Assembly: GCA_030248065.1 (NCBI GenBank)
Contig: JASAMV010003076.1
Span: forward strand, 25,539 to 89,538
From: Rhynchonema sp. JSB1_4
Lineage: Eukaryota > Nematoda > Chromadorea > Monhysterida > Xyalidae
Direction: 5' to 3'
Length of the DNA stretch: 64,000 nt
Shown here piece after piece: positions 42,733 through 53,639 of the stretch. The notes under the pieces were generated by a model. The model was given only the letters and a program-made list of their open reading frames with translations. It did not search any database and was not told where the DNA came from. The position numbers were made by a program, and so were the translations under genes. Position 1 is the stretch's first letter. Each line of letters begins with the position of its first letter.

Positions 42733-45055
42733 CTAAAATGGTGCAAACAAGATCTCATCAGTTACGTTTTCGTACAACACCATGACAGCATTGGTTGCAC
42801 TTTGAGCTGCCACTTCAGCAAACTTTGTTTCGGTCACGTTTTCGTCATCAAATTTCTTCCACCGGCCTTCCACCTCAGCAAATGTGATGAAGTGCGCTGA
42901 AAAAAAACAGCTCTTTGGACTCTTATACTGCAGAATACTTCGTTTTGTGTTGTCATATTCATTGACTGCTGCTTTTGATTCCGATATGAACATATGGCCC
43001 AGCAAACATACTAAAACACAAACGTATTGGTCATACGGTATAATACCTGTGTGTCTGGCCGATAATTTACTAACCTCCAGTTCTCACCAATACGCCCACC
43101 GTGCGGTATGGTGGGTACCGAACACTGGTGATTGAGTTGAACTTGATGGTCGGCTCGAGTTGAATTGGTTTGTCGCTTAGCTGTCCGAGACCGCCGTGAG
43201 GTTGTGTGCCGAACTCATTCAACCGACGGTCGAGCCACACAAACAAAAGCCTGTAATTTGGACAACATTTATTTATTTTCCTTGAGACCTGATCCCGATT
43301 GCTGCGTTTGCGTTATGACGTGACTGATACAACGTTGCAGCTGTCACCCAATGTTTAATCAGGACTGACTAAAGAGTGCCCAATGTTTGCATAAAGTTCA
43401 TGATGACATGGTGCGCATCGCGTATACCTGTCAAGGACCAGATAGCATTGCAGTACGCTGCCTTACTCACTTGCCCAACAGCTGCAATCGTTTTGCTGGC
43501 CAAATGTGCGTACCACTGCAGTGCACGCACACAGCGTTAGGCACTTCGTTGACACCTTGATGTGACCGATCGTCACCATCCGAGTCCCTGCCCACTCGGT
43601 CTGGATGTTTGTCGTGCGGTTTGCCGTACCACTCCAGCACTTGCTGCATTGAGTCGATATCCGCTGGCAGGTGGCTGACACGCACCCAAACACTGTTCAT
43701 GTCCGTGTCAATCAGCCCTGCAACAATTCAAGAGGTAAAGGCAAACTACACCAACATGATCTCCATTTCGCAGCTGGCAGAACGGCGAAACATTCATACG
43801 TGGCTGCTAATTTGGGAATTGTTACACGGTGAAGAATACAAAGTGGAGCATGATGATTTTCTCTTTCTTTTCGTTTTGAACACACACTACCTTCGAAATT
43901 GGGCTCGTGTTGGTGTAGTTTGCCTTTACATACATATATCCATGTGCTACTTTTGTACCACCTGAAGATTCCGGACAAGCACCCCGCGGAAATCGAAGCC
44001 TCCTGTGTGCATCGTAATAATTTATCACCGATTCTGGCGAGACTGGACTCTGTGTTCAATATATGCGTACACTTCAGGATCAAGAAAAGCACTAAATTTA
44101 GATAACCTTGTACTGGTTGGTAACGCTGACAATCTTGGCAGGAGAACATGTGCTGCTGATCAAACGAGTAGATGTCTGGGATGTCCAGTAGCATGCAGCC
44201 TTCTCGGGGTAACTGTCGGAGAATGATGGTCACAAACTCGGCAGCGTCCTGAATTATACGTACTGTGCTAATTACAGTAAGTTTGGTACGTTGGAGCCGT
44301 GCAAACAGGGGTACGCACGCAAACGCAAGCCTTTCGTCACACGCCAATACAATACAAGGCATATAAGTTTATTTCAAATTAACTTCGATCCCATCGCATG
44401 GCGTGAGCTGTTCGTCGGTCAGTGCACATCAACCATTTTGCAATTACCCATTAAATTACGTATAATACTGTATACATACGTATAGCTATGTATTCATTTG
44501 GTAATCATTGTTGGGTGTATTACTTACCCGCATCACACCCTTGTCTGCGTGGTCCTGGTCATCTTCGAGCATGAACGCACTAACGGCATTCCTTAGCTCG
44601 GTCAACGCTTGGACCTTGAGCGCACTTTGCGAACTCTGGTTGCGTTGCTTGTACAAGCCGTACAGTGCACTGAAAATCCAAGGTGTTTTTCATTATTATG
44701 TGTACCTACATACATAATCCCTGGTGCACACATAAAATACTAAAACCGGTGAGAATTTGTTACATGCAGTGACTATAGAATGGCAACAACTTGCTATTTT
44801 CCACGATGCCTATATGTTACAATGTGTGATTAAGCAAAAAGTGAGACGGAGACGTACTGTGAAATAGCGTCAGTCGGTGAATTCGAATCTTTGGCTGTAG
44901 TCTTATCCGAAACAGTGGGGCACGGAGCCGAGGCAACGGTTGGGGTCGAGTACGCAACATCAGTAGTCTTATCCGAAACAGTGGGGCTTGGGGTCGAGCA
45001 CGCAACACCAGTAGTCTTATCCGAAACAGTGGGGCACGGCGCCGTTGTGTCATTG
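42733..45055 (-). CDS. Ubiquitin-specific-protease-like protein, N-terminus not found
   Basis: Six joined exons: 45055-44858, 44669-44528, 44248-44107, 43717-43471, 43250-43075 and 42896-42733, ending in TAG. The fold of USP-type deubiquitinases is suggested by DAAEFVTIILRQLP (the D-A-A/Q-E-F box), two CxxC pairs (SCQDCQ and CVHCSG) where the USP zinc fingers sit, LLFVWLDRRLNEF in place of LQLKRF, and the histidine box GAHFITFAEVEGRWKKFDD. The usual cysteine box (GNTCYLNS) is not seen. Just before the USP part is a Thr/Ser/Pro-rich stretch with three PTVSDKTT repeats. A further 5' exon ending at 45905 is possible. It may be an inactive USP of the USP53/54 kind, or the cysteine exon lies in sequence disrupted by repeats at 45400-45900. 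Confidence 0.72.
43738..43926. mobile_element. TA-inserting MITE, 189 bp, in an intron of the USP-like gene
   Basis: Ends AAGGCAAACTACACCAACA and its close complement ending GTAGTTTGCCTT, with TA on each side (43736-43737 and 43927-43928). A second copy with the same interior is at 55427-55615. No coding capacity. Confidence 0.85.
44889..45046 (-). repeat. Coding tandem repeat, PTVSDKTT units
   Basis: Three nearly identical DNA units of CCCCACTGTTTCGGATAAGA plus CTAC lie within exon 45055-44858, coding CPTVSDKTTGVACSTP-like repeats. The near identity of the DNA suggests recent expansion. Confidence 0.85.
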
Positions 45056-45419
45056 CTGAAAATTATGAATCTGAATGTATTGAATAGAAAGGGAACTGTA
45101 AGTTCCATTGTATTTCAGTTTCAGCTTATGACAATTTTATTAAATGGGACCCAATTTGACCAAATTCGTATTTGACCCGATCACCACTCATTATGAACTG
45201 TTTAGTACCGATTTACATTGGTTTTAACAACATACTCTCGCAACCTTGGAAAATATCTCGGAAATTTTTGGAAAAAAAACCGTTTTTTTTCCAAAAGTTG
45301 CCACTTGGAAAAATTTCCGGAAAAATAAAAACGTATTTTTCCGGGCCTCGGAAAAAAACGGTTTTTTTTCGGTTTTTTTCCGGAAAAAAACGGTTTTTTT
45401 TCCGGCCCGCAAGTATAGG

Positions 45420-45778
45420 TTATGTACCTAGGGGGTGTTTGGGGGGGTTGGGGGGGTTAGGTTTTGGGGTGAAAATTTTTAATGTGTTTATTATGTGTGG
45501 AATCGTGTGAAAACGCAGTATTTGCGCGCGTAGCGCGCGAATTTTGGGTAATTTGAGGCAAAAACCACTGATTTTACACTAATTTTGGCCATTTTGGTCA
45601 AAATTGGCACTTTTGGGGCAAAATCGGGGGGATACCTACGGTACCGGGGTGAAAATCGGGGGGGATACCTACTGTACCATGCCAAACATCGGGGAGGATA
45701 CCTACTGTACCAGACGAGGGGGATACGTACGTACTGTACTGGGGGGCTACCCCCCAAACCCCCCCACCTCCAACACTG
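45420..45778 (-). mobile_element. hAT-type MITE family B copy
   Basis: Ends with ACCTCCAACACTG at 45766-45778 and carries GGGGGATACCTACTGTACC iterons and the GCGCGCGTAGCGCGCG palindrome near 45525, in reverse order to 37546-37913. The other end is unclear because a GGAAAAAAACGG-rich stretch (45260-45415) precedes it. Confidence 0.75.
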
Positions 45779-45799
45779 GTATGGGTATGGGCGGGGGAT

Positions 45800-45905
45800 T
45801 TTACTTTGGGGGGAGGCTCTACTCCGGGGGGCTCTATTAATTCACTGACCCTTTTTGGGGGGCTCTATTCCGGGGGTGGTATTTAGGTTTTTGCACGTTC
45901 TTACC
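45800..45905. repeat. Partial family C MITE
   Basis: GGGGGGCTCTATTAATTCAC and GGGGGGCTCTATTCC units and a GTATTTAGGTTTTTG end resemble the family C copies at 21008 and 39530. Truncated. Confidence 0.55.
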
Positions 45906-46199
45906 GTACATCAGCTGACCGATTGGTAACCGACCGTTTTGATCCATTGGTGGTCGACACAAATTGTTGGATCGCGATGTGTTGGTCTTGTTGTTGATGT
46001 TGTGTTGACCGACCACCGCCTCCCCGACTGACGCAGACGCACAGGACCGCAGCACACAATGAAAATCGGTTGCCTCGCCTCGCCAGTCGCCAGCAGACGG
46101 CCGCGTGAAATTTCTTTTTCTATTCCTCCATCTCCACCTCTTGTGCCTGAAATAGCAAGGGATTCCGTTTAATCCGTTTTATTTTTCAATCCGTATCCG

Positions 46200-46500
46200 T
46201 AATGAGTCTTCCCCCCAGCACGCCAGAATCCGTTTAATCCGGAAAATCCGTTTAATCCGTTTAATCCGGGTTATTTGTAATGAGTCTTCCCCCCAGAGCG
46301 GGAAAATCCGTTTAATCCGGTTAATCCGTTTAATCCGTTTTATTTGTAATGAGTCTTCCCGGCACGCGAAATTCTATAGTTAGTGAGTTTCAAAAATCAT
46401 GCGAAACATTCCATCGCCTTGAGAGCTTTTTGATCAAGCAATTTGCCTGAATGCGCAGGTAGAAATTCGGCCGGTCCGCGACGAATTTTGTTCCCTGTAG
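46200..46500. repeat. GACTCATTA iteron array, copy 2, with TTAATCCG tandem units
   Basis: Three TAATGAGTCTTCCC iterons separated by tandem TTTAATCCG units (46235-46270 and 46308-46345), followed at 46368-46490 by the inverted copy of the segment at 41859-41980. Together with 42105-42300 this frames the USP-like gene with inverted repeat copies about 4.4 kb apart. Confidence 0.7.
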
Positions 46501-46679
46501 CTTGTCTTAAACGGAATTTCCTCGGTTCATGTTAGAGAGTCCAAAACCCCCCCCCCCCCCACACAACATAAATAATTACAAGTGTTTAGTGGGCCAGTGG
46601 AAGTTACAGATCGAGAGGTGTAGATGATGATAAGGAGCAAAAAACACAGAAAACACAGAAACACAGCATGATCGGTCAA

Positions 46680-49521
46680 TTACATTTCACACACGGACGG
46701 AATAAATTTCACTGGCAGCAATCGCAATTTGTACAACAATTCAACAATCAAGCTTTGCGAACGAATGACTCCTTTGAATGTGCCCATTCGCAGGAAAACA
46801 GCAAAATCAGGTAAAGCATTGTAAAGATGGGACATGATAACAATAGCACTGGTAGCGAGAATATGAGTTTTAGCACGTGGGATACAAATGGCACGAGAAT
46901 GATTAAGACGAGAACTGGAGCGAGAATTGGAATCAGAAATGAACGAAATAGAGTCAACAGGAGCAGCACGAATACCAAGAACATAAGAATGCATCAATCT
47001 CAGACGACGTTTCATGACAGTGACACCCACATAATCAACACCAAACATTGAACACAACTGCGAATATGACACAGACCGATCAAAATTGCCAGAGAACATG
47101 CGAATAATGGATTTTTGTGTTCTTTCCAACAAATTACGTGAATAGTCATGAATAGGATAGGTCACCTCACACGAATAGTACATGACAGAGCAAATCAAGG
47201 TTTGATACAGATAACGCATGACAGACACAGGTAGATCATTACGAAAGGTACGGTACAATGAACCAGCAATTTTCTTCACTTTCACAGATGTGGCAGTAGT
47301 ATGCAAGCCAAAATCAAACTTGGAATCAATAACAGCACCCAGATATTTGTTTGCATCGACAACATCAATCAGACATTCATCAATCACAATAGCAGGGACA
47401 GCGGGACATGAACTTGAGCGAGCAAATTGTTGGAGTTTTGTTTTGGTAGAATTAATGGAGAGAAGTTTGTGTTTGGAGAAGTGCTCGACAATCAAGTTCA
47501 CATCCTCTTGCAAATGCTTCTCACAGTCAGGTGTACACATGAAGTGAATCAGTACCAGATCATCGGCATAGAGAATAATACGTGAACACGGAGAGAAATG
47601 CAGTTTTGCAACAGAGTTGACGTATGCGAGAAACAATAACGGTCCTAATACACTGCCCTGCGGCACACCAGAGAGAACAGACAAGAAATCAGAACACACA
47701 CCATTTACATTCACACATTGGGTTCGATCAGACAAATAGGATTGAACCAACAACAATAAATCGGGTGGAACATTGAAATCGTCTTGTAACACGCGCAATA
47801 ATAGATTGTGAGGAACGGTATCGAAAGCCTTTCGAACATCAAAATACACAGCAACAACAGAATTTGAAACATCAAGAGCACGAGTAACTGTAGTATTGAA
47901 ATGCAACAGGGCCTCAGTTGTAGACCGACCTCCACGAAAACCGAACTGCGTTTCTGAGAGTTTGGGGGCAATGAACCCGTTCAGGATGTTTCGAACGTGC
48001 TTCTCAGCGATTTTTGAGCACAGCGGTAATTTGGAGATGGGGCGGAAGTCCGATGGGTTTTGAGGGGTCTTGACTTTCGGCACGGCAGTGGCAACGGCCC
48101 GTTTCCAACCCGACGGCCACGTGTGTTCGTCTATCGATCGATTGATGAGCACAGCGAGAGCCGGAGCGATCACGTGGGCACAGTTCTTAAGCATTTCGCC
48201 GGTGATGCCATCGATGCCACTGGCCTTGCGAGGGTCGGCTGTGATGAGACTGTAAAGCACGTGTGAAACATCAGTGTACCATTCGGGTGGCACGGGACCG
48301 GTTGAGTTCAGAACCAGTGCCTCAACGTCATTGACGTTCCATACACTGGAGAAATGTGTTGATAACAGTGCAGCCAAACCAGCACTGTCAGCAACGCACT
48401 CCCCATCAGTGTTGGCCAGAGACACTTGTTCTGTGCTGCTCCGTCCCGTGTACTTATTCAGCTTTTGCCAGTAGTCAGACAGATGAGCTATTTTACCAAA
48501 CGTTTTGATGGCATAGTCACGTCTGGCTGCCCTGTTGGCCTGCCTTGACTGCTCACGCAAAACAAAGTACTTTTCATACGTTCCTTTATCACCGGTCTGT
48601 TTCCACTTCCTGTGCAGATCGCTCTTCTTCCGACTGAGCCGCTTGACCTTCGGCGTCACCCACGGCTGGTCATTCTGTGGTCTTGGGCGAGCGGATCGGA
48701 CAGGAATGGCATTCGTAGCAGCACCAACGATCGTTTGACTGATTGCGTCCCAGGCCTGATTCACGTCTACTGCATCAACAACCTGTTTTACCAGGTTGTA
48801 GGCGATGAGCAAACTGTTCATCAAGTCCCAGTCGGCCTTCTTGTACTGCCAGACACGGCGCAGCGGAGCGTCGGATGGAGACTGGGTGCTGGAAATATCG
48901 AATGTTACTGATGTCATGTGATGGTAGTTTTCGATTGGTGCAAGGAGTTCGTATTGTACCGCCAGATGGTCAGGCACAAATGTAACATCAATTAATCGAC
49001 CCTTGTGAGTCGGTTCAGTGATGACCTGGGCGAGATTATATTGTTTGAGAGTATTTTCCAGGTTTTTGAACTCAGCTGGCACCAAAGCACACATGTTTAC
49101 ATCACCCGAAACAATAATGTTGTCAAACTTTCCTGTTTGTGTCACCAAAGCCAATACCGTACTGAGTCCATCGACAAACGTGGCGTTGTTGCACGACGGC
49201 GGCTTGTACACACTGATCACACAGCACTTGACCCCGGCAATCGTGTAGGCGACGGGCAGAATTTCTAGATTATCAGGAATTTTGACAGGCATCATGTATG
49301 GGTTGTGACTGTTATTAATGTAAACCCCGACACCACCACCGTGCTGAGTTCGGTTCCTCGCGAAGAAAGAATAATTTGGGACCAAAAAACCGCCACACGA
49401 TAGGCCGCCCAGCTTGGTTCCTCGCGCCCCCCGCCACGGGTCGGGGCTCGGACGTTGCACAATGCACGATCAATTCATCAAATTTGTGTTTAGTTGCTAA
49501 ACCATTCACATTCACAGATTG
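46680..49521 (-). mobile_element. Non-LTR retrotransposon (Jockey/CR1-like), endonuclease and reverse transcriptase
   Basis: A 926-codon open frame (49460-46680) encodes the end of an APE-type endonuclease (GGGVGVYI, VSGDVNM, LIDVTFVP, NYHHMTSVTF) and a full reverse transcriptase: KASGIDGI, FRPISKLPLCSKIAEKH, QFGFRGGRSTTEALL, VYFDVRKAFDTVPHN, LSGVPQGSVLGPLLF and YADDLVLIH, followed by the usual C-terminal domain. The start of the endonuclease (VNVNGLATKHKFDELIV, 49521-49450) is in another frame, and the expected catalytic glutamate block (TETW-like) between the two parts is missing. The reverse transcriptase is uninterrupted, so the copy is young but its endonuclease is probably dead. No ORF1 and no poly(A) tail were recognised. 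Target duplications were not found. Confidence 0.95.
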
Positions 49522-50113
49522 CACACACACAGAATACATAATGGACATGAACATGTAACACAGACACAGCATACACAAAGCAAGAACACGCAACATGCTA
49601 TTGGGTGAGATGAGGGGCTGCCACAGCACAGAAAACCGACGCGCGGGAATGGTTGTGAAAACGGGTTACGGTAATGCAAAAAATTTGACAGGGGTTGGGA
49701 AGGCTAAATTGTTTGTGAAAAAAACCTGGGAAAAAGCTCACAATAACGATAAAACTACTTAAAAACCAAACAGAACTGACCTGTACACGATCGGCGAAAA
49801 CGGCGTTGAAAAAGGTGTGGGGATGGCCGAGAAATAACAAATTGAAAAATTTATATGGAGATGAGGCGAGGAAAACTTTGATTGGGATTACCGAATTTTA
49901 TAGAGCAGGAATGGAAACAAGCTAAGCACGAAAAGTTTGGGAAGAATATACAAGGAGAATGGCAGAAAAAATGAGCAAAAATGAACCAGAAACAAGCGAG
50001 AACGACAACAGAGAAGGTTGGAACGAGCCGAGCGTGCACGCTTACTTGCAAAAAGGCAAGCGCACAGCACGGCGCAAGAAGAGAATGAAAGAATGCAAGA
50101 AAATACCGTGCCG

Positions 50114-50275
50114 GGAAGACTGATTATAAATAAAACGGATAAAGCTGATAAACCTGATAAACCCGACTCCCTTGCGCTGGGGGGAAGACTGATTACAAAT
50201 AACCCGGATAAAGCTGATAAACCTGATAAACCCGATACAGCTGCGCTGGGGGGAAGACTGATTACAGATTGAAAA
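50114..50275. repeat. GACTGATTA iteron array, copy 3, with GATAAACC tandem units
   Basis: Three GGGAAGACTGATTA iterons, two after CTGGGGGG runs, alternate with AAAGCTGATAAACCTGATAA units. The core has G where the arrays at 42105 and 46200 have C. Confidence 0.7.
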
Positions 50276-50805
50276 ATAAAACGGATAAAACTGAATCGGT
50301 TGTGGGACAGTTCGTTCCCAGTGATCTGGTCCGGTGGAACAACCGCGCGTGAAGTTTCACGTCAATGACTATTGATATTGGTCGCACAATGACTTTATAA
50401 GAATTGGTCAACTTTTTTTCCTGAATCGTAAAGAGGGACAGTGACGGGGCAATGACGTTGCGTTGCGTGATCGCACACAAAACACGTAGTAAAGAGAATG
50501 TTTCAGACCTGCGGCAACGTGGTTGATCTGCTAGATTATTTTCAGCTGAAAATGTTTTTAAATTCAAATTCAAATTTTATCTGCACGCTTTCGCAAAGAC
50601 CTTTACACAAGATCCGGAGAAACCCTAAAAAAATGAACATGAGTATCAATAAACAAAAATGTGAACAAGAACGAACAAACGACAAAGAAAACATACCGGC
50701 GAGATTCAACCAACCAAACTAATGAAGAGAACAAACGTAAAGTCGGCAACGGATGACGGAATATTGATGATTATCTGAAAAGCAGCAACCCAGTGACTGA
50801 GGGGA

Positions 50806-51366
50806 TCAGTCAACGACGGCTGAAAATTTTGAAGAAATGTGGCGAGAAACTAGGTCTCGACCACGTGAGTTTAGTTTAGTTTTGAAGGCCGCAGTTGAAG
50901 CAGCAGAGACCACACTCTCTGGGAGCCCGTTCCGGAGGTCCACGACGCGATATGCCCAATACCCGGACAAGTCCGGACCCGCCCCATGAGCCCGACACAA
51001 CCTGTGGGAGTGCCCTCGGGTTGGGCGGCCGGTGTCACTTGATGGAAAGAATGATTCCTTGGTTACCCCAGGTATGAGACCATGAACGACCTTGTACACA
51101 AGCACAAGATCGTTCACGGTCCGGCGATAAATTAGGGAGTCCAAATTTAGGGCATGCAGACGCTGTTGGTAAGACAGTGTCTGCATGCCTGGTAAATAAT
51201 AAGTTAACCGACGTTGAATTTTTTCAACGTTTTTGGCCAAGGTGACATTTTGAGGGGACCAAATGGACATGGAAAATTCCAGTAATGGACGAACGTAGGC
51301 CAAGTAGAGTTTTCTGAGGAAGTCGAGATTTCGACTGTGAAAGTTTCGGCGGATTGTTTGTGAGAA
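50806..51366 (-). mobile_element. 5'-truncated CR1-like retrotransposon, reverse transcriptase C-terminal part
   Basis: Open from about 51366 to a stop at 50808-50806. It reads FLRKLYLAYVRPLLEFSMSI, WSPQNVTLAKNVEKIQRRLT, then LSYQQRLHALNLDSLIYRR and FKTKLN, the typical end of CR1/L2-like polymerases. The polymerase core is missing, and a stop (TGA) lies just before the break. It differs from the element at 46680-49521, so it comes from a second family. 5' truncation is normal for target-primed elements. Confidence 0.85.
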
Positions 51367-51476
51367 TCACAAATAGCACAGTAGTTAAGAGTGACTGAAC
51401 GTGAAAATCAGGATTGAATTTGATGAATTCTTATATAGCCATTGTGCTACCAATACCTGGCTGTTCTACAGGCCTG

Positions 51477-51577
51477 CGATGTTTCATTTGGCTTAGGCTG
51501 GACGGAGCCTAATTATAAAAATGGAAAGTTGTGACAGATTAAGCCCAAGCCTAAGCCTTAGCCAAGTGAAATATCAC
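51477..51577. repeat. Imperfect hairpin of TTAGGC-like words
   Basis: GATGTTTCATTTGGCTTAGGCT faces AGCCTAAGCCTTAGCCAAGT with GAAATATC after it, separated by about 50 bases. The arms hold TTAGGC words like those at 40705-40790. Confidence 0.6.
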
Positions 51578-51724
51578 AGACGCTACAAACTCGAGACAGT
51601 CAATGACGTGAAACATTAGTGCCCAACTGCTATTTACTAATTACTGCTGCATTCAATTGGGACCAGGTCCCAACACCAGCTCGTGCTTCACGCCACACCG
51701 GCCATACGCTCGTTCCGCGTAATT

Positions 51725-51885
51725 CAGTCAGCGTAATCAGTCTTCCCCCCAGCTGCCCAACCCCTGAGATTGGGCCTTGAGGGGAAGGCTGATTATGGCT
51801 TCGTTTAATTTGTAATCAGTCTTCCCCCAGAGCCTAAGGTGTACTGATTACAATGGTAGGTAATCAGTCTTCCATCAACCGAAAA
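51725..51885. repeat. GACTGATTA iteron array, copy 4
   Basis: Five units with TAATCAGTCTTCC or complement, several next to C runs. The last unit reads into CATCAACCG, as the first unit of the array at 42105 does in reverse, showing common descent although the core base differs. Confidence 0.7.
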
Positions 51886-52347
51886 TACAATACAAAGAGA
51901 AAATCCTTTCCGTTTTTGGTCGTCATTTTCTCTTTTATGTTTGCGCTCTTCAAACCGCCTTCAAACTTTGCACGCATTTGAATATTGTTTAGGGCGTTGT
52001 TAAACTCTCACGCACCAAGAACCCAATCTGCTCTGCAGCATGCGACAAGGAGATGCCCTTCAAGAGGAACATCCAAGAACAAAGTGTGCCGCGGACCCTA
52101 CCTCTAACCCTACCTTGGTCGCGCGCGACGGTTGGTGTGCCTTAGGGCCCCCCTGCCCCCAGGAACTACACTGCCAATATGCGGACCCAATTTTTTCGAA
52201 AAGTTTTTCACATCATGGAAATCGAAAAGCCTACAGCAAAACAACGGGAAAAAGTGCATATTAAAGAATTGAGTTATTTTTGCGTTATGTAGCATCCCTT
52301 GTGTTTCAGCAGCAGACCACTATTTCTGTTCATTTGCACATGCGCAG

Positions 52348-52664
52348 GCGAACAATGTGACTCCCTCCACAGCTTAAAACTGACAGATGGGCATCCCCAA
52401 CACGGCGTGAAAAATAACGACGCTCCATCACACTTAACTGTAAATCCTGTTTCCAAATCGGCTGAAATGGCAGAGTCGCCTGCGAAGATGGTGCCAGAGT
52501 CACCAGATGCATCGGACAATAACCCTGCCGGAACTGTGTCGCTGCCCGGTCTCGGTTTTCGAGCAGCATTGCCCCGAAAATTGAATGCGCAAAACGATGA
52601 CAGCGGAGGAGTTTTTCTGTTCGACGACACTTGGTGGGATAGAAATGCTCCGCTTGTTGTTCGG
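52348..52664 (+). CDS. Possible orphan exon of an unrecognised protein
   Basis: Open for 106 codons between a good acceptor (GCGCAG at 52347) and a donor (GTTGGT at 52665). The translation is hydrophilic, Ser/Pro/Asp-rich, with PGLGFRAALPRKLNAQ and GVFLFDDTWWDRNAP. It is unlike the repeats around it in base use. No flanking exons were found, and the frame also runs open upstream to 52299, so it could be chance. Family not recognised. Confidence 0.3.
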
Positions 52665-52830
52665 GTTGGTTGGTGGGTTTGGTTCGCGTCGGCGTCGACG
52701 TGTCATTTGTACTGCTGCGTTGGTGTGGGACGTTAAAATTATCAAAATACCGTTTCTTCCAGGGTGGCATCATCTTGGTCGGTGTCGCTGGTTTGTATCG
52801 CTTGGCTCGCAGCGTTCATGTGGTAAGCGA

Positions 52831-53138
52831 CAGTGTTGTTCCTTGTCTGGGGGGGAGCTAGCGGACCCCCCGTTTTTTCGGAGGGGGAAATAGCGTACCC
52901 CCGAGGATGAGGGGGTGGGGGAAGACCCAAATTCAGGAAGAAGTCACTTTTTGAGGTAGAAAATCTGCATGTTTTGCCCGTTTTTGGAAAGAATTCTTCG
53001 TGAAAAGGGTATTTTGGCGACTTTTAACAACATTGACCTGAAAATCACTCGTTTTAGGCCTAAAAATGCTTATTCTAGGCAAAAATTTGGGGAGATAGCG
53101 TACTCGAGGACCTCCGCCTCCCCCAAGGAGCTACACTG
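52831..53138. mobile_element. hAT-type MITE, family A, 308 bp, 8-bp duplication
   Basis: Ends CAGTGTTGTTCC and GGAGCTACACTG, flanked by GTAAGCGA (52823-52830) and GTAAGCGG (53139-53146), a duplication with one change. Iterons have the core GATAGCGTAC, the complement of GTACGCTATC, not the GTACGTCTGTT of the copy at 40099. Confidence 0.9.
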
Positions 53139-53237
53139 GTAAGCGGACTGGAACGTATAATACACTGTGTTGTGTTGGAGCTGGCGGGGCAGGGGTAGCC
53201 CCCAGAACAGTAAATGTTCCCTCGCCTGGTACAGTAG

Positions 53238-53632
53238 CAGTGTAGTTCCTGGGGGGGGAGGGGGGGTCCCCCCCTCGGGTACGCTATCTCCCCCTCGGGT
53301 GGTACACTATCCCCCTATCTCCCCCTCCGGGTACACTATCTCCCCCAATTTTTGCCTAAAATGGCCATTTTTAGGCCTAAAATGGGCATTTTTAGGCCTA
53401 AAATGTGTGATTTTCAGGTCAATGTTCTCAAAAATCGCCAAAATACCCTTTTTATGAAGAATTTCTTCCAAAAAGGGGCAAAAATAGGTCAAATTTTCTA
53501 CCTCAAAAAGTGACTTTTTCCCGAATTTGGGTCTTCCCCCCCCCTTCCCCCCCCCCTCGGGGGTACACTATCTCCCCCTCCAAAAAAAACGGAGGGTCCG
53601 CTATCTCCCCCTCCGGACCAGGAACTACACTG
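53238..53632. mobile_element. hAT-type MITE, family A, 395 bp, 8-bp duplication
   Basis: Ends CAGTGTAGTTCCTGG and CCAGGAACTACACTG; TACAGTAG is duplicated exactly at 53230-53237 and 53633-53640. It has inserted into a GGTACAGTAG iteron of a family B copy (53200-53740). Its own iterons all read GTACGCTATCTCCCC or GTACACTATCTCCCC. Confidence 0.93.
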
Positions 53633-53639
53633 TACAGTA

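Noticed and set aside
44891..45175. Plus-strand frame of VLSETVGHGAE repeats
   Set aside because: It is the complement of the PTVSDKTT coding repeat, which fits a spliced minus-strand gene in phase.
46680..49460. A host gene of 926 codons
   Set aside because: All reverse transcriptase motifs and endonuclease remnants mark it as a non-LTR retrotransposon.
52500..52745. Minus-strand Arg/Pro-rich frame opposite the possible exon
   Set aside because: No splice sites in phase and no family; the plus-strand reading has better flanking sites.
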